Assembly (NCBI GenBank): GCA_016875025.1
Contig: VGSH01000010.1
Location: 1 to 48,488 of the forward strand
DNA: 48,488 nt
Source: Deltaproteobacteria bacterium
GTDB taxonomy: Bacteria; Desulfobacterota; WTBG01; CAIYCZ01; CAIRTM01
Direction: 5' to 3'
Within the stretch, counting starts at the first letter, position 1. Each line of letters opens with the position of its first letter. Shown here piece by piece: positions 27,458-34,383 of this stretch. Below the pieces are notes generated by a model. That model was not told the DNA's origin, did no database searches, and saw only the letters and a list, made by a program, of their open reading frames with translations. The translations under genes were made by a program, and so were the position numbers.

Positions 27458-27919
27458 ATGACCTCTACCCGTGTAAATAAAACAATGGACCTGCAGGGCA
27501 AAAAAATCCTGGCCGTAGATTTTGGGACAAAGGCAACCGGGCTTGCCATTTTCGCTCCGGGTGATCCCTATCCGCGGCCCTACGATACTGTTGCCTATCA
27601 CAGTGACGATCAGCTGATTGCCGCCATTAAAGAGGCTGTCTCCGATGAAGGCATATCTGTTGTAGTTATCGGCATGCCGCGGTTTCTTGACAATCAGCCC
27701 AGCTCCATGACCGCGCGTGTTGAGGCCTTCAGCGCGAAGCTTGAGACGGCGCTCTCGCCGCTGCCGCTTTTTCGGCAGGACGAAGCCCTCTCAAGTGCTG
27801 AGGCTCGCGAGCGCATGCGCTCATCAGCGCGCTATAATTTTAAAGTCGATCCTGCCAGGATCGACGAATTGGCAGCATCAATTATTCTTGAAGATTTCCT
27901 GGCAGCCTTGAAAACGTAA
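27458..27919 (+). CDS. ruvX: YqgF/RuvX family RNase-H-fold protein
   Basis: The 153-residue protein has the RNase-H-like YqgF fold: first strand ILAVDFGTKATGLAIF carrying the catalytic Asp, VVVIGMPRFLDNQPS near 68 in the place of the family's GLPLNMDGT, and a DEALSS segment where DERLTT is usual. In other bacteria this family acts in pre-16S rRNA 5' processing or has been proposed as a Holliday-junction nuclease. ATG 27458 has a weak GCAGG site; ATG 27485 (MDLQGKK) is an alternative start. The stop lies within a 16-bp palindrome next to the ABC exporter start. Confidence 0.72.
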   Translation: MTSTRVNKTMDLQGKKILAVDFGTKATGLAIFAPGDPYPRPYDTVAYHSDDQLIAAIKEAVSDEGISVVVIGMPRFLDNQPSSMTARVEAFSAKLETALSPLPLFRQDEALSSAEARERMRSSARYNFKVDPARIDELAASIILEDFLAALKT

Positions 27920-27929
27920 GCGCTTACGT
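27914..27929. promoter_or_regulatory. 16-bp perfect palindrome at a gene junction
   Basis: ACGTAAGCGCTTACGT is fully self-complementary with no loop. It contains the ruvX stop codon and the first bases of the possible GTG start of the ABC exporter. It has the look of a protein-binding site rather than an RNA hairpin, but the binder is unknown. Confidence 0.45.
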
Positions 27930-29739
27930 GCTCATGAAAGAAACCATCCGGAAACTCTGTGTGCTTCTCACCCCGCGTGAGCGGCTGCTTGCCTGCCTGC
28001 TGTGTGCGGGCGCGTTCGTTTCGGCCCTTTTTGATGTTGCCGGTGTCGTATCTATCCTGCCCTTTATCGCGGTTGTGGCCAACCCTGACAGTATCGAAAC
28101 CAACCGCTGGCTGAACATGGCCTACACCGGCTTTGGCTTTGAAAGTTCGAACCGGTTTCTGGTGTTTCTGGGAACAGCGGTGCTGGTCCTGCTGATCGTG
28201 AATAATCTGTTCAGGGCGGTGTTTGCCTGGCTGCAGATCCGGTTTGTCTTCGGCCGCGAGCTCTCGCTTGCGCGTCGGCTGCTTGCGCGCTATCTTGCCC
28301 AGCCCTACATTTTTTTCCTCAACCGCAACACGGCCGAGCTCAGCCGCAATATTCTCTCCGAGGTCGCAACCGTCATCCGCGCCGTTTTGGCGCCCTGCAT
28401 TTCAATCGTGGAAAAATCGGTTTCAGCCCTGTTTATCCTAGCGCTTCTGCTGGCAATCGATGCCCGGCTGTCCATGATTACGGTGCTGATACTTGGCTGC
28501 GTATACGGCGGTCTGTATCTGTTCATCCGCACGCGTCTCGCGGTCTGGGGCAAAGAGCGGGTGCGTGAAAATTTGAACCGCTTCAAACTTTCCAGAGAGG
28601 CCCTGAGCGGCGTGAAGGACTTGAAAATACTCGGCCGCGAGCGCCATTTTTTAAACCGCTTCACCGAAAGCTCCGCAACCTATGCCCGCTGCGCTGCGCG
28701 CAGCAGCATCCTTTCTCTGCTGCCCTCCTATGCGCTTGAGGTAGTAGCTTTTGGGGGAATTCTCTGCATTGTGCTGTACTTCCTGGCGCTCAGGGAAAAT
28801 CTTGCGCAGCTGCTGCCTGTGCTGGCCCTGTTCGTGTTCGCAGCCAAGCGCATTATGCCGGCCCTGCAGAAGATATTCGCCGACATCGCCACCCTTCGCT
28901 ATAGCGCAGCAACCCTTGATGTTGTGCATGCCGACTTTGTCGCCACAGCGGCCTGCCCGGACATACCTGCCGGCGCTGAAAACCGCCTGACGCTGCACAA
29001 ATCGCTTTCCCTGCAGGGCATATCCTTTTGCTATCCGGACCGCGATGAGCCTGTGATCAGTGCGCTGAGCCTTGACATTCCGGCCAATACAACCGTCGCC
29101 TTTGTGGGTTCAACCGGCTCAGGCAAAAGCACCCTGATCGATATTATTATCGGCCTGCTCACGCCTGACTCCGGGCGCATGTGTGTGGACGGCTCCACCC
29201 TTGATGAAACAAACCGCTGCAGCTGGCAGCGCAACCTGGGATACGTGCCCCAGCATATCTACCTCAGCGATGACACGGTTGCCCGCAACATCGCCTTCGG
29301 CCTGTCTGACGGCCGCATCGACATGGAGCGCGTCAGGCAGGCGGCCCGCGTGGCAAACATCGCCGAATTTATCGAATCAGAACTCCCCGCAGGCTACGAT
29401 ACCTTGATCGGCGAGCACGGCGTGCGTCTGAGCGGCGGGCAGCGCCAGAGAATCGGCATCGCGCGCTCTCTCTACCATGACCCGGACGTGCTCGTTCTCG
29501 ATGAAGCCACCAGCGCGCTTGACAACATAACCGAAGAGGCGGTGATGGACAGTATCCGGGCCCTTGCCCGGCGCAAGACCATTATCATGATCGCCCACCG
29601 CATCACCACGGTTAAAGACTGCGACATGATTTATTTGATGGAAAACGGAAAAATTACAGCCCATGGTACCTACAGCGCCCTGATGGATTCATCCGAGACC
29701 TTCCGTGCCATGTCGCGCGAAAAAGACCGGTCTTTGTAA
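27928..29739 (+). CDS. ABC exporter, fused membrane and ATPase domains (MsbA/PglK type)
   Basis: This 603-residue half-transporter has an N-terminal six-helix membrane domain (to about 310) and a C-terminal nucleotide-binding domain with Walker A GSTGSGKST near 393, signature LSGGQRQR near 500, Walker B VLVLDEATSALD near 521 and a switch histidine in IAHRIT. The early segment FDVAGVVSILPFIAVVANP is typical of the PglK/oligosaccharide-flippase branch, so a lipid-linked sugar or LPS-type lipid is a reasonable substrate guess. GTG 27928 and ATG 27934 are both possible starts; neither has a strong ribosome-binding site. Confidence 0.9.
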   Translation: MLMKETIRKLCVLLTPRERLLACLLCAGAFVSALFDVAGVVSILPFIAVVANPDSIETNRWLNMAYTGFGFESSNRFLVFLGTAVLVLLIVNNLFRAVFAWLQIRFVFGRELSLARRLLARYLAQPYIFFLNRNTAELSRNILSEVATVIRAVLAPCISIVEKSVSALFILALLLAIDARLSMITVLILGCVYGGLYLFIRTRLAVWGKERVRENLNRFKLSREALSGVKDLKILGRERHFLNRFTESSATYARCAARSSILSLLPSYALEVVAFGGILCIVLYFLALRENLAQLLPVLALFVFAAKRIMPALQKIFADIATLRYSAATLDVVHADFVATAACPDIPAGAENRLTLHKSLSLQGISFCYPDRDEPVISALSLDIPANTTVAFVGSTGSGKSTLIDIIIGLLTPDSGRMCVDGSTLDETNRCSWQRNLGYVPQHIYLSDDTVARNIAFGLSDGRIDMERVRQAARVANIAEFIESELPAGYDTLIGEHGVRLSGGQRQRIGIARSLYHDPDVLVLDEATSALDNITEEAVMDSIRALARRKTIIMIAHRITTVKDCDMIYLMENGKITAHGTYSALMDSSETFRAMSREKDRSL

Positions 29740-29782
29740 CGCGCTTTTTAAGCCCTGCCCCTGGTTTTTTCCCTGTTCCCGG

Positions 29783-29811
29783 TTGACATAAGCAGAATGA
29801 TCAATTACAAT
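29783..29811 (+). promoter_or_regulatory. Strong sigma-70-type promoter of the tetR gene
   Basis: TTGACA at 29783-29788 and TACAAT at 29806-29811 are 17 bp apart. A CCGG inverted repeat begins 7 bp after the -10 box, over the expected transcript start. Confidence 0.75.
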
Positions 29812-29817
29812 TTAAAA

Positions 29818-29835
29818 AAACCGGCCAGCCGGTTT
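29818..29835. promoter_or_regulatory. Operator-like inverted repeat upstream of tetR
   Basis: AAACCGG-CCAG-CCGGTTT is a perfect 7-bp inverted repeat located at the expected transcription start of the TetR gene. This is the usual place for autorepression. The half site CCGGTTT recurs upstream of the first structural gene (30484-30490). Confidence 0.6.
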
Positions 29836-29846
29836 GGATTTTTACT

Positions 29847-30446
29847 ATGTCGGATAGATGTATGAAGATCAAAGACACAAGAAAAGAAAACATTTTTTCA
29901 GCAGCCCTGCAATGCTTTATCGAAAAGGGCTACGCTGAATCAAGCATCAGCATGATCGCCTCACGGGCGGGAATCAGCAAAGGAGGTCTGTACCACTATT
30001 TTCCAACGAAGCGGGAACTGTTTCTCGGGCTGTTTCTCTACCGCGTAAATCAATATTCCGAGCAGCTGAGAGACCAGCTGCACAATGAAAAAAGTCCGGA
30101 TAAACGCCTTAAAATGCTGGTGCGCGAGGCCGGCAGCCTGCTGGTGCATAATGAAGCTTTTTACCGGTTCTGCCTTGAGTTTCTCTCAATCGGCGTGCGC
30201 GATGCGGAAATACGTTCCGTTATGACGGATTTTTATAAAGAAACGGTGGGAATTTTTGCCCACATTGTCAACGAGGGCATCGACACCGGCTTATTTCAGC
30301 CGATCGACTCAAAAAAACTGGCCCGCATGCTCTACTTCACCGTGATGGGCGCATTTTTCACCTTTTTTTCAGTTGACCCGGATTTTACCTTTTCAGAGCA
30401 GTTCTCATTTCAGATTAATTTTATGCTGAAAGCATTGCAAGGCTGA
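29847..30446 (+). CDS. TetR-family transcriptional regulator of the tetrapyrrole-like cluster
   Basis: The 199-residue regulator has an N-terminal helix-turn-helix (SSISMIASRAGISKGGLYHYFPTKRELF, residues 31-58) and a helical C-terminal ligand domain. It is the first gene of the 30-40 kb cluster, and a stretch of 75 bp separates it from the heme/flavin fusion gene. Matching CCGG palindromes before both genes suggest it represses itself and the cluster. The ligand would probably be a substrate or intermediate of the pathway; this is inference. Confidence 0.9.
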   Translation: MSDRCMKIKDTRKENIFSAALQCFIEKGYAESSISMIASRAGISKGGLYHYFPTKRELFLGLFLYRVNQYSEQLRDQLHNEKSPDKRLKMLVREAGSLLVHNEAFYRFCLEFLSIGVRDAEIRSVMTDFYKETVGIFAHIVNEGIDTGLFQPIDSKKLARMLYFTVMGAFFTFFSVDPDFTFSEQFSFQINFMLKALQG

Positions 30447-30474
30447 GCGCATATATTTTTTGCACAAAAAACCG

Positions 30475-30488
30475 ACCGGACGTCCGGT
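30475..30488. promoter_or_regulatory. Second operator-like palindrome, before the first cluster gene
   Basis: ACCGGACGTCCGGT is a perfect 14-bp palindrome, extended by AAACCG on the left and TTT on the right, so it contains the same CCGGTTT half site as the site before tetR. A TACTAT -10-like hexamer follows at 30490-30495, but I see no convincing -35. Confidence 0.55.
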
Positions 30489-30521
30489 TTACTATGCACA
30501 CCCTACAACAGGAGAAGCATC

Positions 30522-31346
30522 ATGCACAAGAAAAAGACAGTTTCAATGGTATTCATGGCAGCGCTTCTGGTCAGCCTGGGCCTTGCCGACATTTCAACAG
30601 CGCAAAAGGCAGACTCCCTCGACAAAAAAGCCGAAGAGATTGCTGCTGCCGCAGCTGTAACCTCTAATCATCCCGAGATCCCGGAGGGCGTCTCCTGCAA
30701 CGACTGCCATACCATGACGATCGACGCCAATACCACGGCCACCCAGGTATGGCTGGGCGGTGAGTACCTCGGCAAGGCCGAGGGCGAAGGCCGCATGAGC
30801 GATGAGCAGCTCTGGGCGGAAATCAACAAGCTTCTCGGCGGCGGCAAGGCAGGCACCAAAACCTATGTTCTGGCAACCAGCATGAACAACCGGCCCCTTT
30901 CCACAACGGCCGAGTGGACCTTTGATCCCGGCAGAAGAATGCTGTACGGGGTTCATGAGATGAACACGGAAAAACTTGCCCATATCAAGGCCAATCCCTT
31001 TGTAAGCCTGAACTGGCACGACGAGTATGCAGGCATTGATGGCCCCTATCGCTGCTGCCAGATCAAAGGGCGCTGCGAACTGCTTGACGGCCAGCATCCG
31101 GATTTTGAAAAGATACTGATCGAGTTCGCACCCTACGAGGATGCGGCCACGCGTATGATGCCGCAAAACCCAACGCCTGAGCAGCGCGAGGAAGTGCTCA
31201 CGCGGGTGCGCGAGACGTTTAAAAAGCGCTTTCTCATGAGCCGCATCACCATCGACCGGATCACCATCGTCAACAAGGATTTCATCTCGAAGGGCTTCAG
31301 GAATGTCCAGCGCTGGGAGCGCGCTAACACCGGCGAAAAACCATAA
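30522..31346 (+). CDS. Exported c-type heme protein fused to a flavin split-barrel (PNPOx-like) domain
   Basis: The 274-residue protein has a signal peptide (positively charged start, hydrophobic core 8-22, AQ-type cleavage near 28). A single CxxCH heme-attachment motif, CNDCH, is at 59-63. A pyridoxamine-5'-phosphate-oxidase-like split-barrel domain follows from about 85 (YVLATSMNNRPLSTTAEWTFDPGRRMLYGVHEMN, then ANPFVSLNWHD). This points to a periplasmic redox protein with covalent heme and perhaps a flavin or tetrapyrrole in the barrel. HugZ-type heme-degrading proteins share the split-barrel fold. A GGAG ribosome-binding site precedes the ATG. The fusion is uncommon and I know of no defined function. 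Confidence 0.8.
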   Translation: MHKKKTVSMVFMAALLVSLGLADISTAQKADSLDKKAEEIAAAAAVTSNHPEIPEGVSCNDCHTMTIDANTTATQVWLGGEYLGKAEGEGRMSDEQLWAEINKLLGGGKAGTKTYVLATSMNNRPLSTTAEWTFDPGRRMLYGVHEMNTEKLAHIKANPFVSLNWHDEYAGIDGPYRCCQIKGRCELLDGQHPDFEKILIEFAPYEDAATRMMPQNPTPEQREEVLTRVRETFKKRFLMSRITIDRITIVNKDFISKGFRNVQRWERANTGEKP

Positions 31347-31406
31347 CCTGCCGGTGGCTCCGCATAGCTTTTGTGCATTAACGCAAACAAACCAGAGGGA
31401 GAAACC

Positions 31407-32210
31407 ATGAAGACAGTTGTTGTGACCGGCAGTTCAAAAGGCATAGGCCTGGGCCTTGCCAATGAGTTTTTAAAAAAAGGCTGCAATGTCGTTCTCAGCA
31501 GTTTCGCAAAAGATGAAATGATGCATGAATATGAGAAGGCCTGCGCCATCTATGGGAAAAAACGCGTGGCCGCGCAGGCCTGCGATGTCAGCAGTCTTGG
31601 TCAGCTCAGGCAGCTCTGGGAGACCGCGCAGAGCGCGTTTGGCCAAGTCGATATCTGGATGAACAATGCCGGCATCGCAAATACCACACGGCCCATCTGG
31701 GAGCTGGAAACACGTGAAATCCCGCGCGTAGTCAGCACCAACCTGACCGGCGTCATCTACGGAACGCAGGTCGCGCTGCAGGGCATGCTCAAGCAGGGCA
31801 GCGGCCAGATATACAACTCGGAAGGCTTCGGCAGCGACGACATGGTGCTGAGGGGCCTGAGCGTCTACGGTGCTACCAAGCGGGCCGGCCGCTATTTGAC
31901 CGAGTCAATGGCAGCAGAGCTGGAAGGCACGCCGGTACAGATCGGGACAATCAGCCCTGGAATCGTATTAACGGATTTTCTTGTGGACGACGTGCGTAAA
32001 ATGGCCCCTGAGCAGCGCGAACAGGCCAAGGCCGTCTACAATATCCTGGCAGACAGCGTTGAGGAGGTCACGCCGTGGCTGGTGGAGGAAGTGTTGAAAA
32101 ACACCGAAAACGGAAAACGAATTATCTGGCTCAACGAAGAGCGGACAAACCGGTACATGAATGACGAGGCCCGCCTGGGTCGCGATGTCTTCAGCCAGTT
32201 TGGCCTCTAA
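31407..32210 (+). CDS. Short-chain dehydrogenase/reductase 1, NYC1/NOL-like
   Basis: This classical SDR of 267 residues has the nucleotide motif TGSSKGIG near residue 7, NNAG near 86 and catalytic YGATK near 151. In place of the usual NxSS the active-site strand reads IYNSEGFGSDD. An N-x-(D/E)-G-x-GS pattern at this position is characteristic of chlorophyll b reductases NYC1 and NOL, which reduce a formyl group on a tetrapyrrole. The start is the ATG at 31407 behind an AGAGGGAG site. It is tandem with a paralogue of identical length 23 bp downstream. NAD(P)H-dependent carbonyl or alcohol chemistry is secure; the substrate is not. Confidence 0.85.
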   Translation: MKTVVVTGSSKGIGLGLANEFLKKGCNVVLSSFAKDEMMHEYEKACAIYGKKRVAAQACDVSSLGQLRQLWETAQSAFGQVDIWMNNAGIANTTRPIWELETREIPRVVSTNLTGVIYGTQVALQGMLKQGSGQIYNSEGFGSDDMVLRGLSVYGATKRAGRYLTESMAAELEGTPVQIGTISPGIVLTDFLVDDVRKMAPEQREQAKAVYNILADSVEEVTPWLVEEVLKNTENGKRIIWLNEERTNRYMNDEARLGRDVFSQFGL

Positions 32211-32233
32211 CCCATAGAATCAGGAGAATCACA

Positions 32234-33037
32234 ATGATATCTGCCGTCATAACCGGAAGCACAAAAGGCATCGGGCTCGGCCTGGCACAGGAGCTGCTCA
32301 AGCGCGGCTGTGCCGTGGCGATCAGCTCGCGTTCACGCAACAGCGTTGACACAACCGTTGAAGTCCTCGGCAAGGAGTTCGGAGCGGACAAGGTTATCGG
32401 CCGCACCTGTGACGTGACCGACCCCGCGCAGGTACAGGCGCTCTGGGATGCGGCCGCCGGGGCCTTCGGAAAAGTTGACATCTGGATCAATAATGCGGGC
32501 ATATCCCTTTCAAAAATCCTGCTCCGGGATCTGCCTCCAGAGCTGATAGCCCCGGTAGTAAACACAAATATGGTCGGCCTGATGTATGGATGCCAGGTCG
32601 CAGCGTGCGGCATGCTCAAGCAGGGCAGCGGCAGCATTTTTAATCTTGAAGGCCATGGCAGCAATGACATGCTCGTGCCCGGCCTGAGCATTTACGGCGC
32701 TACCAAGCGCGGCGTGCGCTATTTTACCGAAGCGCTCGCAGAAGAGTTGAAAACCACGCCGGTAAAAATCGGGGGCATGGGACCGGGCATCGTCATAACC
32801 GATCTGGTCCTGGAAGACCTGCGGCGCATGAGTCCGGATGATCGCGAACAGTCCAAAATCCTCATCAACATTCTGGCCGACACGGTCGACACCGTGGCTC
32901 CATTCCTGGTTGATGAGATGCTCAAGGAACCTGAAAACGGCGCAAGCATCCAGTGGATAACATCGGAGAAGGCCAATGCCCGCTTTGAGGATCCGGTCTA
33001 CCTTGAGCGCGACCTGCTGAGCAGTCACGGGATATAA
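32234..33037 (+). CDS. Short-chain dehydrogenase/reductase 2, NYC1/NOL-like
   Basis: The 267-residue SDR is a clear tandem paralogue of the previous gene: TGSTKGIG, NNAG, IFNLEGHGSND in the active-site strand and YGATKRGVRYFTEALAEEL with the Tyr/Lys pair. Both retain the N-x-E-G-x-GS pattern. An AGGAG ribosome-binding site precedes the ATG. Two copies may reduce two positions, work in sequence or form a heterodimer. Gene order suggests co-transcription with the whole cluster. Confidence 0.85.
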   Translation: MISAVITGSTKGIGLGLAQELLKRGCAVAISSRSRNSVDTTVEVLGKEFGADKVIGRTCDVTDPAQVQALWDAAAGAFGKVDIWINNAGISLSKILLRDLPPELIAPVVNTNMVGLMYGCQVAACGMLKQGSGSIFNLEGHGSNDMLVPGLSIYGATKRGVRYFTEALAEELKTTPVKIGGMGPGIVITDLVLEDLRRMSPDDREQSKILINILADTVDTVAPFLVDEMLKEPENGASIQWITSEKANARFEDPVYLERDLLSSHGI

Positions 33038-33103
33038 TACTTTTTTATTTCTTTAATGAGCCGGACAGCAGCCCTGCCGACCCACACCACAACGGAGTTA
33101 ATC

Positions 33104-33727
33104 ATGTACATTATTGGTTTTTCAGGCAGTCCCCGCCTGAACGGAATTTGTAGCCGTCTTATGCAGTCGGCTCTCGACGGCGCCCTGCAGCAGGGCGCGG
33201 ACGTGAAGCGCTACGACCTGATCAAGCTGGACATCAAGCATTGCCTTGGCTGCTGCCAGTGTATCTTTGACGATCCGCAACTGCCGGTCGGCCGCTGCCC
33301 GCTCAAGGATGACATGGCCGCCGTGCTGGAAGATTACATGCTCGCCGACGGCTATATTTTTGCGTGCCCGGTTTACCACGGCACAGTAACGGCATTGATG
33401 AAAAAATTCATCGAACGAAAGTTCGGCCTGTCCTGGCGTGCACCCGAGGCGGCGGGAAAGCTGCCCGAGTCCCGCGTGCCGGCGGATTTCAAAAAAAAGG
33501 CCATTATGATCGCTACCGGCAACTCGCCTGATGAATTCGTGGAAGTCATGGGTGATCCCTGCTTCGAGGTGATGAGTTCGGACTGGATGGTGGAGCAGGT
33601 TGAAACCGTGGGGAAAATGTATGTCGGCGGTGTGGAGACCCTGTCCCCGACCGATACCGAGGATCGTTTGAAAAAATCCTTTGATGCCGGTAGCCACCTG
33701 GTGGAGGCCATCCGAAAAGACCTTTAG
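33104..33727 (+). CDS. NAD(P)H-dependent FMN reductase / flavodoxin-fold protein
   Basis: The 207-residue flavodoxin-like protein has the FMN-phosphate loop GFSGSPRLNGICSRL near residue 4 and the CLGCCQCIFDD...GRCPLKDDM cysteine segment typical of the FMN-reductase/iron-sulfur-flavoprotein branch. ACPVYHGTVTALMKKFIER near 85 is also typical. Four cysteines (C-x2-C-x2-C, then C ten residues on) could hold an Fe-S cluster as in Isf proteins, but this is not assured. The start is ATG 33104 after CGGAG; an upstream extension from 33056 is rejected. It could supply electrons or reduced flavin to the other cluster enzymes. It is not UbiX. Confidence 0.82.
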   Translation: MYIIGFSGSPRLNGICSRLMQSALDGALQQGADVKRYDLIKLDIKHCLGCCQCIFDDPQLPVGRCPLKDDMAAVLEDYMLADGYIFACPVYHGTVTALMKKFIERKFGLSWRAPEAAGKLPESRVPADFKKKAIMIATGNSPDEFVEVMGDPCFEVMSSDWMVEQVETVGKMYVGGVETLSPTDTEDRLKKSFDAGSHLVEAIRKDL

Positions 33728-33813
33728 CGGCATATGCATTTTTATAATATCTGCCGGCACAGTGCCGCTGACTCAAAAAACAATCGCGCACCATTCAGCC
33801 TTTGGAGAAGAAC

Positions 33814-34383
33814 ATGGCCTATGTGACCCTGCCTAAAGTAACACCGCAGCAGAAAATACTTTTCGAACGTTTCGGCCTCCCGTTGATTGAAACCATGGAG
33901 GTTGACCACTTTGAACGTGAAGTTGCGAACTATCTCGATGCGCACAATGTTTTGAGCCTTTCGACCTGCCGCGACAACACGCCGCGCTGCACCACGCTGG
34001 AATATTTCAACAACGGGCTCACTGTGTATCTGTTCTCGGAAGGCGGGTGGAAGATCACCAACCTGAAGGCCAATCCCGCGGTGTCCTTCACTATCCACGA
34101 CCCCTATGATTCGGGAACGGATTATTTCGGCGCTTCGGGCCTGCAGGTCTGGGGCAGGGCCTCCCTTTTCAAACGCAAGGACGACCCGGAGCAGGCGGCC
34201 CTGATCCAGTCATACTATCGCCACTCGGAAGGGCTGAAGCGCCAGGGCCTGTATGAGGCCATCCAGGCGCTCAACTTTAATGTCATCACGATCGAGCCGG
34301 TTAAAATCTCCTATCTTGATCTGCGCAAGGGATTCCGCAGTTTTGTCTGGAAAAAAGATGCCTCTGCTGAGGACGAAGCATGA
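33814..34383 (+). CDS. Flavin split-barrel (PNPOx-like) protein 2
   Basis: The 189-residue cytoplasmic protein has the split-barrel pattern: EVANYLDAHNVLSLSTCRDNTPRCTTLEYFNNGLTVYLFSEGG, then KITNLKANPAVSFTIHDPYDS and GLQVWGRASLF. The same order occurs in FMN-binding and heme- or F420-binding family members; the cofactor cannot be read off. Start ATG 33814 follows GGAGAAG. Its stop overlaps the UbiD start (ATGA), so the two are translationally coupled and may work together. It is related to the product of the gene at 38740. Confidence 0.78.
   Translation: MAYVTLPKVTPQQKILFERFGLPLIETMEVDHFEREVANYLDAHNVLSLSTCRDNTPRCTTLEYFNNGLTVYLFSEGGWKITNLKANPAVSFTIHDPYDSGTDYFGASGLQVWGRASLFKRKDDPEQAALIQSYYRHSEGLKRQGLYEAIQALNFNVITIEPVKISYLDLRKGFRSFVWKKDASAEDEA

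Noticed and set aside
33104-33727. UbiX-type flavin prenyltransferase next to UbiD
   Set aside because: The fold start and cysteine pattern are those of NAD(P)H-dependent FMN reductases; UbiX motifs are absent.
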